A stretch of 35,667 nt of DNA from Chitinophagaceae bacterium (lineage in GTDB: Bacteria; Bacteroidota; Bacteroidia; Chitinophagales; Chitinophagaceae): the NCBI GenBank assembly GCA_019695015.1, contig JAIBAV010000046.1, positions 1-35,667 of the forward strand, read 5' to 3'. Both the position numbers and the translations under genes were made by a program. The stretch's first letter is position 1. The number at the start of each line of letters is the position of its first letter. Under the pieces are notes generated by a model, which worked only from the letters and a program-made list of their open reading frames with translations, was not told where the DNA came from and did no database searches. This document shows, one piece after another, positions 16,627-24,020 of this stretch.

Positions 16627-17580
16627 TTAAATTACTTCTTTAACAACATTCCATATCACTTTTGGCTTTCCTAATGTGTAGTAATGTAATACAGGTACAC
16701 CAAATTTTTTTAATGCCTTACTTTGGTGAATTAACCATTCCGTTCCAACAGTTTCTACATCTTCATCAGTTCTACATTTCATAATTTCTGTTGATAGTTC
16801 AGTTGGAATATCAACATGAAAAATACGTGGCAATACACTTAATTGTTTTTTGGATGTAATAGGTTTTAACCCTGGTATAATTGGTACAGTAACACCCATA
16901 TTTCGGCATTGATTTACATAACTAAAAAACTTTTCGTTATCAAAAAACATTTGTGTCATAATATAATCTGCACCTGCATCTACTTTATTTTTTAACCTTT
17001 GTAAGTCAATTTCTAGATTTGGAGCTTCAAAATGCTTTTCTGGATATCCTGCGGTGCCAATGCAAAAATTAGTTTTTCCACCATCTCTAATATCATCATC
17101 TAAATAAATACCATGGTTTAAGTTTACAACCTGTTTTTGTAAGTCAATGGCATATTGGTGGCCACTTGGTTCTGGTAAAAAACTAGGTTCATTTTTTTCA
17201 GCATCTCCTCTTAATACCAATACATTGTTAATGCCTAAAAAGTTAAGGTCAATTAAAGCATCTTCACTTTCTCTTTTATTAAAACCTCCACAAATAAAAT
17301 GTGGTACTGTATCAATTTTATAATGGTTCATTATAGCAGCACAAATACCTACTGTACCTGGCCTTTTTCTTATTTCAACTTTTTCAAAAGTGCCATCTTG
17401 TTTTTTCTTAAAAGCTGTTTCACTTCTATGATAAGTTACATTTATCCAACTTGGGTTAAACTCCATTAATGGGTCTAAATGATTGAATAAGGTTTGAATT
17501 GTTTTTCCTTTTAAAGGAGGTAATATTTCAAAAGACAGTAAGGTATCTTTTGCTTGTGCAATATGCTCTGTAACTTTCAT
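16627..17580 (-). CDS. metF: Methylenetetrahydrofolate reductase
   Basis: A 317-aa cytoplasmic TIM-barrel flavoenzyme that reduces 5,10-methylene-THF to 5-methyl-THF for methionine synthesis. Family features in order: LSFEILPPLKG near the N-terminus (catalytic Glu in FE), PHFICGGFNK, LVLRGDAEK, the FAD-contacting segment FCIGTAGYPEKH, GADYIMTQMFFDN, and VPIIPGLKPI. The length is normal for a bacterial MetF. ATG start at 17580, with a -7 box 19 bp upstream. No SAM or cobalamin riboswitch is visible: the gap to the next upstream gene is only 68 bp. It appears to be a single-gene unit. Confidence 0.95.
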   Translation of the reverse strand: MKVTEHIAQAKDTLLSFEILPPLKGKTIQTLFNHLDPLMEFNPSWINVTYHRSETAFKKKQDGTFEKVEIRKRPGTVGICAAIMNHYKIDTVPHFICGGFNKRESEDALIDLNFLGINNVLVLRGDAEKNEPSFLPEPSGHQYAIDLQKQVVNLNHGIYLDDDIRDGGKTNFCIGTAGYPEKHFEAPNLEIDLQRLKNKVDAGADYIMTQMFFDNEKFFSYVNQCRNMGVTVPIIPGLKPITSKKQLSVLPRIFHVDIPTELSTEIMKCRTDEDVETVGTEWLIHQSKALKKFGVPVLHYYTLGKPKVIWNVVKEVI

Positions 17581-17599
17581 TAAATAAAAAATATAGCTG

Positions 17600-17607
17600 C
17601 AAACATA
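17600..17607 (-). promoter_or_regulatory. Putative metF promoter, -7 box TATGTTTG
   Basis: Minus-strand TATGTTTG fits TAnnTTTG exactly and lies 19 bp upstream of the metF ATG, giving a predicted leader of about 12-14 nt. No clear -33 TTG was seen at the usual distance. Motif-based only. Confidence 0.45.
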
Positions 17608-17648
17608 ATAAGTATTGGGTACTTTAAAAAGTGTATTGTTACAAAAAA

Positions 17649-18371
17649 CTATTGTACTTTAATTACCGAAAAAAAATCTTTTTGGCTACCAGAATGGCCT
17701 ACCCCATCTGCATCAAAACTTAACCATGCTGCATTAGTATCAATAAATCCATTATTATCTAAAAAAACCCAGCGTTTGTTTACCTTATCCGAAACATTGC
17801 CTCCTATAGTAATTACAATACCATTAATCTTATCTGTTTCAACCACTACATCACAATGTGAGATAGAATTTTCCTTGATTGAATGTAAGATATACTTCAT
17901 TCCTTCTCTATTCTTGCAAAGTAAATCTCCTGGCTTTGGGTAAGCAGCTTCTTCTTCGGTAATATCATAAGCCCAAAATGGATTTTCGGTTAAGTTATTC
18001 TCTCTATTCTGTAAAGCTTTTCTTATATATTTTGCATGGTTAGGAGCATAAAAAAAATTATTGCCATAGCCTGCAGCCTTCATACACCATGAAATAAATG
18101 CAGAACTCCAAGGATTTCTATCTTGCCATTTTGTACTTTGAATTTGCTTGGTTGTAGGATGAAAATTTAAACAACTCCAATATTTTTTAACATGTTCAAC
18201 CGAATTAAACTGTGTTTCAACTCTATTTACAGGATCGTTCCAAAAACAATATTCTTCTTGCACTATTTGCAAAAGATTGTTTTTAAAATTGAGTAAACTA
18301 TCCGAACGTTCTGTTTGAGCAACAAGTGTACCACACCATACCAGCATATATACTAAAACTAGCAATTTCAT
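17649..18371 (-). CDS. Exported DUF2272-like protein (NlpC/P60-CHAP-like fold suspected)
   Basis: A 240-aa exported protein with a signal peptide (about 1-19, ending TLVAQ). The body resembles DUF2272: W88-S-S-A-F-I-S-W-C96-M-K-A-A-G, then APNHAKYI (H112), then PKPGDLLCKNREG, ISHCDVVVE (H172) and ITIGGNVSDKVNKR. This order recalls papain-like peptidoglycan amidases (CHAP/NlpC), where a helix-start Cys and a later His are catalytic. At the presumed nucleophile position there is serine (S89), not cysteine, though C96 lies seven residues on. A cell-wall role is therefore uncertain. ATG start at 18371. It is not clearly in an operon: metF, 68 bp downstream, has its own putative promoter. Confidence 0.75.
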   Translation of the reverse strand: MKLLVLVYMLVWCGTLVAQTERSDSLLNFKNNLLQIVQEEYCFWNDPVNRVETQFNSVEHVKKYWSCLNFHPTTKQIQSTKWQDRNPWSSAFISWCMKAAGYGNNFFYAPNHAKYIRKALQNRENNLTENPFWAYDITEEEAAYPKPGDLLCKNREGMKYILHSIKENSISHCDVVVETDKINGIVITIGGNVSDKVNKRWVFLDNNGFIDTNAAWLSFDADGVGHSGSQKDFFSVIKVQ

Positions 18372-18536
18372 TTAGCTAATATATGCTGCAAATACTTATT
18401 TACAAGCATCCATTTTAAAAATACCCATTAGTTGGTATCTTATATAATTTATAAATTATGATCTAATTTTTGCACAATTAATTTATTAATTAAAATAGGT
18501 ATTTTTTAAGCAACTTTGCATCTTTATTATTATGCT

Positions 18537-20564
18537 ATGCAACTATATTGTAATTCTTTAACCAACTATAAACGTTTATTAACCAAAGAAGTTAAAATTG
18601 GCGATTTGCTATTAGGAAACAATCATCCTATTAGGCTTCAAACAATGACTACAACCGATACCATGAATACTATTGCTACAGTTGAGCAAACTATTCGTTG
18701 TATTGAAGCAGGTGCAGAACTTGTAAGAATTACTGCTCCAAGTATAAAAGATGCAGAAAATTTACTACACATTAAAAATGAATTGCATAAACGTGGTTTT
18801 AAAATACCTTTAGTGGCAGATATACATTTTACACCCAAAGCTGCTGAAATATCTGCCAGAATAGTTGAAAAAGTTAGAGTAAACCCTGGCAATTATGTAG
18901 ATAAAAAAAAATTTGAACAAATTGAATATACTGATGCAGAATATTTGGAGGAAATAGAGAGAATAAGAGAACGATTTACTCCTCTAATTAAAATTTGTAG
19001 AGAGTATGGTACTGCAATGAGAATTGGTACTAATCATGGTTCATTAAGTGATAGAATTATGAGCCGATATGGAGATACACCAATGGGTATGGTTGAAAGT
19101 GCAATGGAGTTTTTAAGAATTGCTCGAAACGAATCTTACCATAATATTTTACTAAGCATGAAAGCAAGTAACCCACAAGTAATGGTACAGGCTTATAGGT
19201 TACTTATACAACAAATGGAAACTGAGTTTGGTGAATGTTATCCACTGCATTTAGGTGTAACAGAAGCAGGTGACGGTGAAGATGGAAGAGTGAAAAGTGC
19301 AGCAGGTATTGGAACTTTATTGGAAGATGGTATTGGAGATACCATCAGGGTTTCTTTAACTGAAGATCCTGAATTTGAAATTCCTGTTTGTAAAGATTTA
19401 GTAAAAAGATACAGTTCAAATAACCAACAGTTAACTACCAAAGTTCCTGCTATAAATAAATTATCTTATAACCCTCTAGAATATAAAAGAAGAGAATCAT
19501 TTGAAATAGAAAATATTGGCAAAACACATGTGCCTATTGTAATTGCTGATTTAAGCAAAGTAGAAACTATTTCACCAAATACTTTACGTAGTGTTGGTTA
19601 TAGCTATAATTCTAGAACAGACAAATGGAATATTAGCGACCTTGCTGCTGATTATATTTTTATTGGAAATAAAACTTTAAACTTTGAACTACCAGGAACT
19701 TTAAAAGTAATTGTTTACCCTGCTACTTGGAGCCTTACAAATAATAAAGCAAAATATTTTCCAATATTTGATGCAAAAGCATTCATAGAAAATAATAAAA
19801 ACAACTCCTCTACAAACTTTGTAATGGTAGATTGCTTTAGCGATGATACCACTATTAATGATTTTTCTTTTTTAGAAGAATTGGCTAAAGATAATACAGT
19901 TGTTTTATGCCTTTCATCTACCAATAAAAACAGCATGCAATCTATACGTAGAATGTATATAGAATTACAAAACAGAAATATAAAAAACCCAGTTGTAAAT
20001 ATTTGCGATAGCAATTGGCAAACAAATGACGAACATTTAATTCATTTTGCTACCGAAACAGGTGCCTTATTTTTAGATGGTTTTGGCGATGGTATTTGTT
20101 TAGGATTAACAAATAATAGTTATCAAAATGCTATCATTAATAACCAGCAAACAACTGGCAGAAATTATAGTAGCAACCAATCTATAGAACAGTTTATAAA
20201 TAACACTGCATTCTCTATTTTGCAAGCAACTCGTACAAGAATTTCTAAAACAGAATATATTAGTTGTCCAAGCTGTGGCAGAACTTTATTTGATTTGCAA
20301 GAAACAACTGCAAAAATTAGAAATAGAACCAACCATTTAAAAGGAGTAAAAATTGCAATCATGGGCTGCATAGTTAATGGACCAGGTGAAATGGCTGATG
20401 CAGATTTTGGTTATGTTGGCAGCGGACCTGGAAAAATTACTTTGTACAAAGGGAAAGAAGTGGTAAAAAGAAATATTGACAGCAATATTGCAGTAGATGA
20501 ATTAATTAATTTATTAAAAGAAAATAATGCTTGGATAGAGCCAGAACTAAATAAAGAAAATTAA
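18537..20564 (+). CDS. ispG: 4-hydroxy-3-methylbut-2-enyl diphosphate synthase, long form
   Basis: The penultimate enzyme of the MEP isoprenoid pathway, an iron-sulfur enzyme that converts MEcPP to HMBPP. The 675-aa protein has a TIM barrel (about 20-290, with LQTMTTTDT, RVNPGNY, MRIGTNHGSL and LGVTEAGDGEDG), a large central insert (about 295-560), and the C-terminal cluster domain with C577 and C580 (CPSC), C611 (MGCIVNGPGE) and E618 as the [4Fe-4S] ligands. Short bacterial forms lack the insert; plants, chlamydiae and Bacteroidota have it. I start at ATG 18537; an in-frame TTG at 18516 is less likely. It is a single-gene unit between divergent and convergent neighbours. Confidence 0.95.
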   Translation: MQLYCNSLTNYKRLLTKEVKIGDLLLGNNHPIRLQTMTTTDTMNTIATVEQTIRCIEAGAELVRITAPSIKDAENLLHIKNELHKRGFKIPLVADIHFTPKAAEISARIVEKVRVNPGNYVDKKKFEQIEYTDAEYLEEIERIRERFTPLIKICREYGTAMRIGTNHGSLSDRIMSRYGDTPMGMVESAMEFLRIARNESYHNILLSMKASNPQVMVQAYRLLIQQMETEFGECYPLHLGVTEAGDGEDGRVKSAAGIGTLLEDGIGDTIRVSLTEDPEFEIPVCKDLVKRYSSNNQQLTTKVPAINKLSYNPLEYKRRESFEIENIGKTHVPIVIADLSKVETISPNTLRSVGYSYNSRTDKWNISDLAADYIFIGNKTLNFELPGTLKVIVYPATWSLTNNKAKYFPIFDAKAFIENNKNNSSTNFVMVDCFSDDTTINDFSFLEELAKDNTVVLCLSSTNKNSMQSIRRMYIELQNRNIKNPVVNICDSNWQTNDEHLIHFATETGALFLDGFGDGICLGLTNNSYQNAIINNQQTTGRNYSSNQSIEQFINNTAFSILQATRTRISKTEYISCPSCGRTLFDLQETTAKIRNRTNHLKGVKIAIMGCIVNGPGEMADADFGYVGSGPGKITLYKGKEVVKRNIDSNIAVDELINLLKENNAWIEPELNKEN

Positions 20565-20568
20565 TTAT

Positions 20569-20600
20569 AAAAAAACAACATTGAAAAATATCCAATGTTG
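20569..20600 (-). terminator. Intrinsic terminator after the PepSY-like gene
   Basis: An 8-bp perfect stem, CAACATTG/CAATGTTG (20576-20583 with 20593-20600), has a 9-nt loop. On the minus strand it is followed by seven T residues (20575-20569). It lies 30 bp past the stop of the minus-strand gene and 12 bp past the ispG stop; the hairpin may also slow ispG read-through, but no U-tract exists on that side. Confidence 0.65.
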
Positions 20601-20629
20601 CAACTTCAATAAAATAAGTTGATGAAAGA

Positions 20630-21076
20630 TTAATCATTAAATGAGTAAACACCCCCCATTTCAGATACTCTTAAAATTCTTCTCTTACCATTTTTAGATT
20701 CTAATAAAGATAAGTAATAATTTATTTCACCATTTGGGCTTGTTACTTCTATTACCTCTGTTAAGTTGTATAAAGGAAAAGGATAATTTTTAGTAAAATT
20801 CCTAATAGCATTTTCTGGCAATTTATCTAATGCAACAGGTTTTGAATAACCTAAATAACTACCATCAAAAAAATAATAGGCAGTAACAAATTCATTATTG
20901 TTGTTAAAACTTGCTTTTACAACATCTTTACTAATTTTCCATTCTACATTTTCTACAGATGGAAATGACTGTTGAAAATTTTCAATTATAATATTAGAAA
21001 CTTTAAGGTCATCTGCTGCTTTTAATTTAAAAGAGAATGCGGTGCAAATAAGCATTATAAATAGTAACTTTTTCAT
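20630..21076 (-). CDS. Exported PepSY-like protein of unknown function
   Basis: A 148-aa exported protein with a signal peptide (about 1-20, ending FKLKA). The mature part has the pattern of PepSY-like domains common in Bacteroidota: a helix with FQQSFPS, then VEWKISKDVVKASF and AYYFFDGSYLGYS, then a second unit LPENAIRNFTKNYP and INYYLSLLES. These look like two helix-plus-sheet repeats. Such proteins are periplasmic and possibly inhibitory or binding modules; the role here is unknown. ATG start at 21076. It stands alone between ispG (convergent) and the alpha/beta hydrolase gene (divergent), with a terminator just downstream. Confidence 0.7.
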   Translation of the reverse strand: MKKLLFIMLICTAFSFKLKAADDLKVSNIIIENFQQSFPSVENVEWKISKDVVKASFNNNNEFVTAYYFFDGSYLGYSKPVALDKLPENAIRNFTKNYPFPLYNLTEVIEVTSPNGEINYYLSLLESKNGKRRILRVSEMGGVYSFND

Positions 21077-21318
21077 TTTATTTAGTTTTAAAGATGATTT
21101 AATTAGTTTTCAATTTATTTGATGATGTAAAAATAAATTGGTTTAATAGCAAGATTAAGTAGTTATACATAAAACCAACCAATGGTAAAAAACACATGAT
21201 GAACGGTAATCCAATAACGAATTTATATTTTCATTAATTCAACAAAACTCAATACAGAAAGCAGTTTCAACACATTTCTTAAAAAAATTAAAATTAATGT
21301 TATGGTTTGGTTAAATTA

Positions 21319-21326
21319 TAATTTTG
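21319..21326 (+). promoter_or_regulatory. Putative promoter of the hydrolase-to-hemW run, -7 box TAATTTTG
   Basis: TAATTTTG fits TAnnTTTG and lies 39 bp upstream of the ATG at 21366. TTTG at 21306-21309 is too close to act as the -33 element, so the promoter is uncertain. It sits in a 289-bp AT-rich divergent region (21077-21365) where nothing else was recognised. Confidence 0.35.
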
Positions 21327-21365
21327 GTTTTAATAACCTACTTTTATTAAAATATTTATAACGGA

Positions 21366-22301
21366 ATGAAAGAATTTTTAGTAATAGTGTTGCTAATAAT
21401 ATGCACCTCCTTTAAAAGTTTGGCACAAACAAATGAAAAAGACATTTCTATTAAAATAAATAATGGAGTACTGGATGGTACTTTAACAACAACAAACAAC
21501 CATGCAGTATTGGCCATTATAATTGCAGGTTCTGGCCCTACAGATAGAGATGGAAACAACATTGCAGGAGTATCGGCAAATACTTATAAAATGTTAGCAG
21601 CAGAACTACAAAAAAATAACATAGCAACAATTAGATACGATAAAAGAGGTGTTGGTAAAAGTCTGCAAAAAAATAGTAGTGAAGATAGTTTAAGGTTTGA
21701 AGATTATATTAATGATGCAATAACATTTTATCATTACGCTATTGACAGCTTAGGATATAAAAAAATTTTCTTCATTGGCCATAGCGAAGGCTCTTTAATT
21801 GCAATAGTAGCTGCACAACAAGTTAATGTAATGGGTGTTGTATCTATTAGTGGTGCAGGTAGGCCTATTGATGAAGTAATATTAAGCCAATTAGAATCAA
21901 AAGAAGAAGTAGTATATCAACAAGCCAGAGATATATTTACTATTTTAAAAAATGGTAAAACCATACATGATGTACCAAAATATTTATATGCATTGTTTCG
22001 GCCATCGGTACAACCATATATGATTTCCTGGTTAAAATATAACCCTGCCGATGAAATAAAAAAAATTAAACCTCCTGTATTAATTATCAATGGCACATGC
22101 GATATACAAACAAAACCATCAGAAGCACAAATATTGTATATGGCAAATACCAAAAACAAAATTGTGCTAATAAAAAAAATGACACACACTTTAAAAAACG
22201 CATCAGATGATTGTGAAGATATTGGAATGAAAACTTATACAGATAAAACGCTACCAATTAATGAAGAATTGATAATAAACATTTCAAAATTTATAAACTA
22301 A
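21366..22301 (+). CDS. Exported alpha/beta hydrolase
   Basis: A 311-aa alpha/beta-hydrolase-fold enzyme with a signal peptide (about 1-21, ending KSLAQ). The fold is marked by IIIAGSGPTDRDGN (oxyanion region), IRYDKRGVGKS and the nucleophile elbow GHSEG (138-142, S140). A later Asp in LIINGTCDIQT and a His in MTHTLK complete a plausible triad. The class includes esterases and peptidases; the substrate cannot be told from sequence. ATG start at 21366. It is first in a plus-strand run of five genes with gaps of 7, 20, 57 and 11 bp, and its stop lies 7 bp before the ACP phosphodiesterase-like gene. Confidence 0.85.
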   Translation: MKEFLVIVLLIICTSFKSLAQTNEKDISIKINNGVLDGTLTTTNNHAVLAIIIAGSGPTDRDGNNIAGVSANTYKMLAAELQKNNIATIRYDKRGVGKSLQKNSSEDSLRFEDYINDAITFYHYAIDSLGYKKIFFIGHSEGSLIAIVAAQQVNVMGVVSISGAGRPIDEVILSQLESKEEVVYQQARDIFTILKNGKTIHDVPKYLYALFRPSVQPYMISWLKYNPADEIKKIKPPVLIINGTCDIQTKPSEAQILYMANTKNKIVLIKKMTHTLKNASDDCEDIGMKTYTDKTLPINEELIINISKFIN

Positions 22302-22308
22302 TAATTAA

Positions 22309-22905
22309 TTGAACTATTTAGCACATGCATACTTATCTTTTAATAAAGAAGATATATTAATTGGTAATATGATTAGCGATTTTATAAAAGGTAAGAGAAA
22401 ATTTGATTACCCATTGCAAATACAAAAAGGTATTCAATTGCATCGTAATATAGATAGTTTTACAGATAACCATTTTGCAACTAAAGAAGCCAAACAAATT
22501 TTCAAGCCAGTTGTTGGCTTATATGCTGGTGCATTTATAGATGTAGTGTACGATCATTTTTTAGCAATAGATAAAACCGAATTTGAAACAGAAAGTCATT
22601 TGAATAATTTTACTCAAACTACCTATAAAAGTTTAATGCATAACTATAGTTTAATGCCACCAATTTTTCAGCAAATGTTATTAAAAATGAAAGCACAAAA
22701 CTGGTTGTTTAACTACCAATTTTTATGGGGTATTGAAAAAAGTTTTGAAGGTGTAGTACATCGTGCAAAATATTTGCAAAGTTCTACTTTGGTGTATAAT
22801 TTATTTATTCAAAACTACTCGAGTTTGCAAAATTATTATTCCTTATTTTTTAAAGATGTAAAAGCATTTTCATTTAATGAATTTTCAAGTTTAATAAGTA
22901 AATAA
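22309..22905 (+). CDS. acpH: Acyl carrier protein phosphodiesterase-like protein
   Basis: A 198-aa protein of the AcpH family, which removes 4'-phosphopantetheine from acyl carrier protein in E. coli. The family N-terminus NYLAHAYLS is followed by IGNMISDFIKGK, GIQLHRNIDSFTDNH and VVYDHFLA, giving the His/Asp-rich HD-like metal site. The start must be TTG at 22309: the codon before it is TAA (22306-22308), and the conserved NYLAH residues follow directly. It starts 7 bp after the hydrolase stop. Biochemical activity of Bacteroidota members is not something I can confirm, so the function is by family. Confidence 0.8.
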   Translation: MNYLAHAYLSFNKEDILIGNMISDFIKGKRKFDYPLQIQKGIQLHRNIDSFTDNHFATKEAKQIFKPVVGLYAGAFIDVVYDHFLAIDKTEFETESHLNNFTQTTYKSLMHNYSLMPPIFQQMLLKMKAQNWLFNYQFLWGIEKSFEGVVHRAKYLQSSTLVYNLFIQNYSSLQNYYSLFFKDVKAFSFNEFSSLISK

Positions 22906-22925
22906 ATTTTTAAGAAAAATAAAAT

Positions 22926-23963
22926 ATGCAAACTAATTACGAAAAGATAATTATAGTAGGACAAGGTTTATGTGGAACATTTTTATCTATGTATTTACAC
23001 CTGGCTGGTAAAGAAATAGTAGTATATAATCTTCCCAAAAAAAACTCCTCAAGTATTGTAACTAGTGGAGTAATAAACCCAGTAACAGGAAGAAGAATTG
23101 TAAGAACATGGATGATTGAAGAAATTATGCCTTTTGCAGTAAATACCTATCAAAAAGTGGAGCAATTATTACAAACTTCAATTATTAAGCAATGTAATAT
23201 TTTAGACTTTCATCCTACACCCCAAATGAAAATTGCTTTTGATGATAGAATAAATGAGGAGCCATTTTTACAAAAACCATCCAATCAAAATCAATGGAAC
23301 GAATACTTAAACTATCATTTTGGTTTTGGAGAAATTAACCCTTGCTGGCAAATAGATATTCAAAATCTTTTACAAAGTTGGAGAGAATATTTACTTACAA
23401 ATAGGCTATTAAAAGAAGAATATTTTTCTGAAGAGCAAATTAATTTGCATAAAAATAATTTAGTTATTTATTGCGATGGAGCTGATAACACAACCAATTC
23501 TTACTTTAAATTATTACCTTATGCATTAAATAAGGGCGAAGCTTTAATAGCTGAAATAAACGATTTGCCAAGAAAAAATATTTATAAACAAACCTGTGCA
23601 ATTGTACCATACAAAAAAGATTTATGGTGGATTGGCTCCAATTATGAATGGAATTTTGAAAATGATTTACCCAGTAACCACTTTAGAGAAGATATGGAAG
23701 CAAGGTTGAAAAGTTTTCTTAAAATTCCTTATAAAATTGTTGAACATATAGCTGCTATAAGGCCTGCAAATATTGAAAGAAGGCCATTCATTGGCTTTCA
23801 TCCTATTCATCAAAATATTGGAATTTTAAATGGCATGGGTACAAAAGGCTGTTCTTTAGCACCATATTTTGCCCATCAATTTTCAAATTATATTGTACAA
23901 GGAACAGCAATTCATTCTATGGCAGATATTAAAAGATTTTCTGGCATCTTATCTAAAAATTAA
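22926..23963 (+). CDS. FAD-dependent oxidoreductase (DAO family)
   Basis: A 345-aa flavoprotein of the D-amino-acid-oxidase/glycine-oxidase type. A Rossmann dinucleotide motif, IIIVGQGLCGTFLS, begins at about residue 8. The substrate-domain segment GVINPVTGRRIVRTW follows, then a second nucleotide-contact strand LVIYCDGADN. Near the C-terminus, AAIRPANIERRPFIGFHP and ILNGMGTKGCSLAP fit the FAD-binding return strands of this family. The substrate is unknown. ATG start at 22926, 20 bp after acpH. It is read as part of the hydrolase-to-hemW operon. Confidence 0.85.
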   Translation: MQTNYEKIIIVGQGLCGTFLSMYLHLAGKEIVVYNLPKKNSSSIVTSGVINPVTGRRIVRTWMIEEIMPFAVNTYQKVEQLLQTSIIKQCNILDFHPTPQMKIAFDDRINEEPFLQKPSNQNQWNEYLNYHFGFGEINPCWQIDIQNLLQSWREYLLTNRLLKEEYFSEEQINLHKNNLVIYCDGADNTTNSYFKLLPYALNKGEALIAEINDLPRKNIYKQTCAIVPYKKDLWWIGSNYEWNFENDLPSNHFREDMEARLKSFLKIPYKIVEHIAAIRPANIERRPFIGFHPIHQNIGILNGMGTKGCSLAPYFAHQFSNYIVQGTAIHSMADIKRFSGILSKN

Positions 23964-24020
23964 TACTTCTATAAAAATACTTTTCTTTGCAACTTTCAAA
24001 ACAGTTATAATAAAAAAAGT

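Noticed and set aside
13544..18510. 14-nt match AGGTATTTTTTAAG at 13544-13557 and 18497-18510
   Set aside because: It is AT-rich, one copy is simply the 3' arm of a terminator, and such matches are expected by chance in this composition.
18516..18536. TTG start seven codons upstream for ispG
   Set aside because: An ATG at 18537 leads directly into the protein; the extra codons (HLYYYA) look like untranslated leader and overlap a promoter-like sequence.
21077..21365. A small RNA or small gene in the longest gap of the window
   Set aside because: No open frame with coding character, no strong hairpin plus T-run, and only a weak promoter motif was seen.
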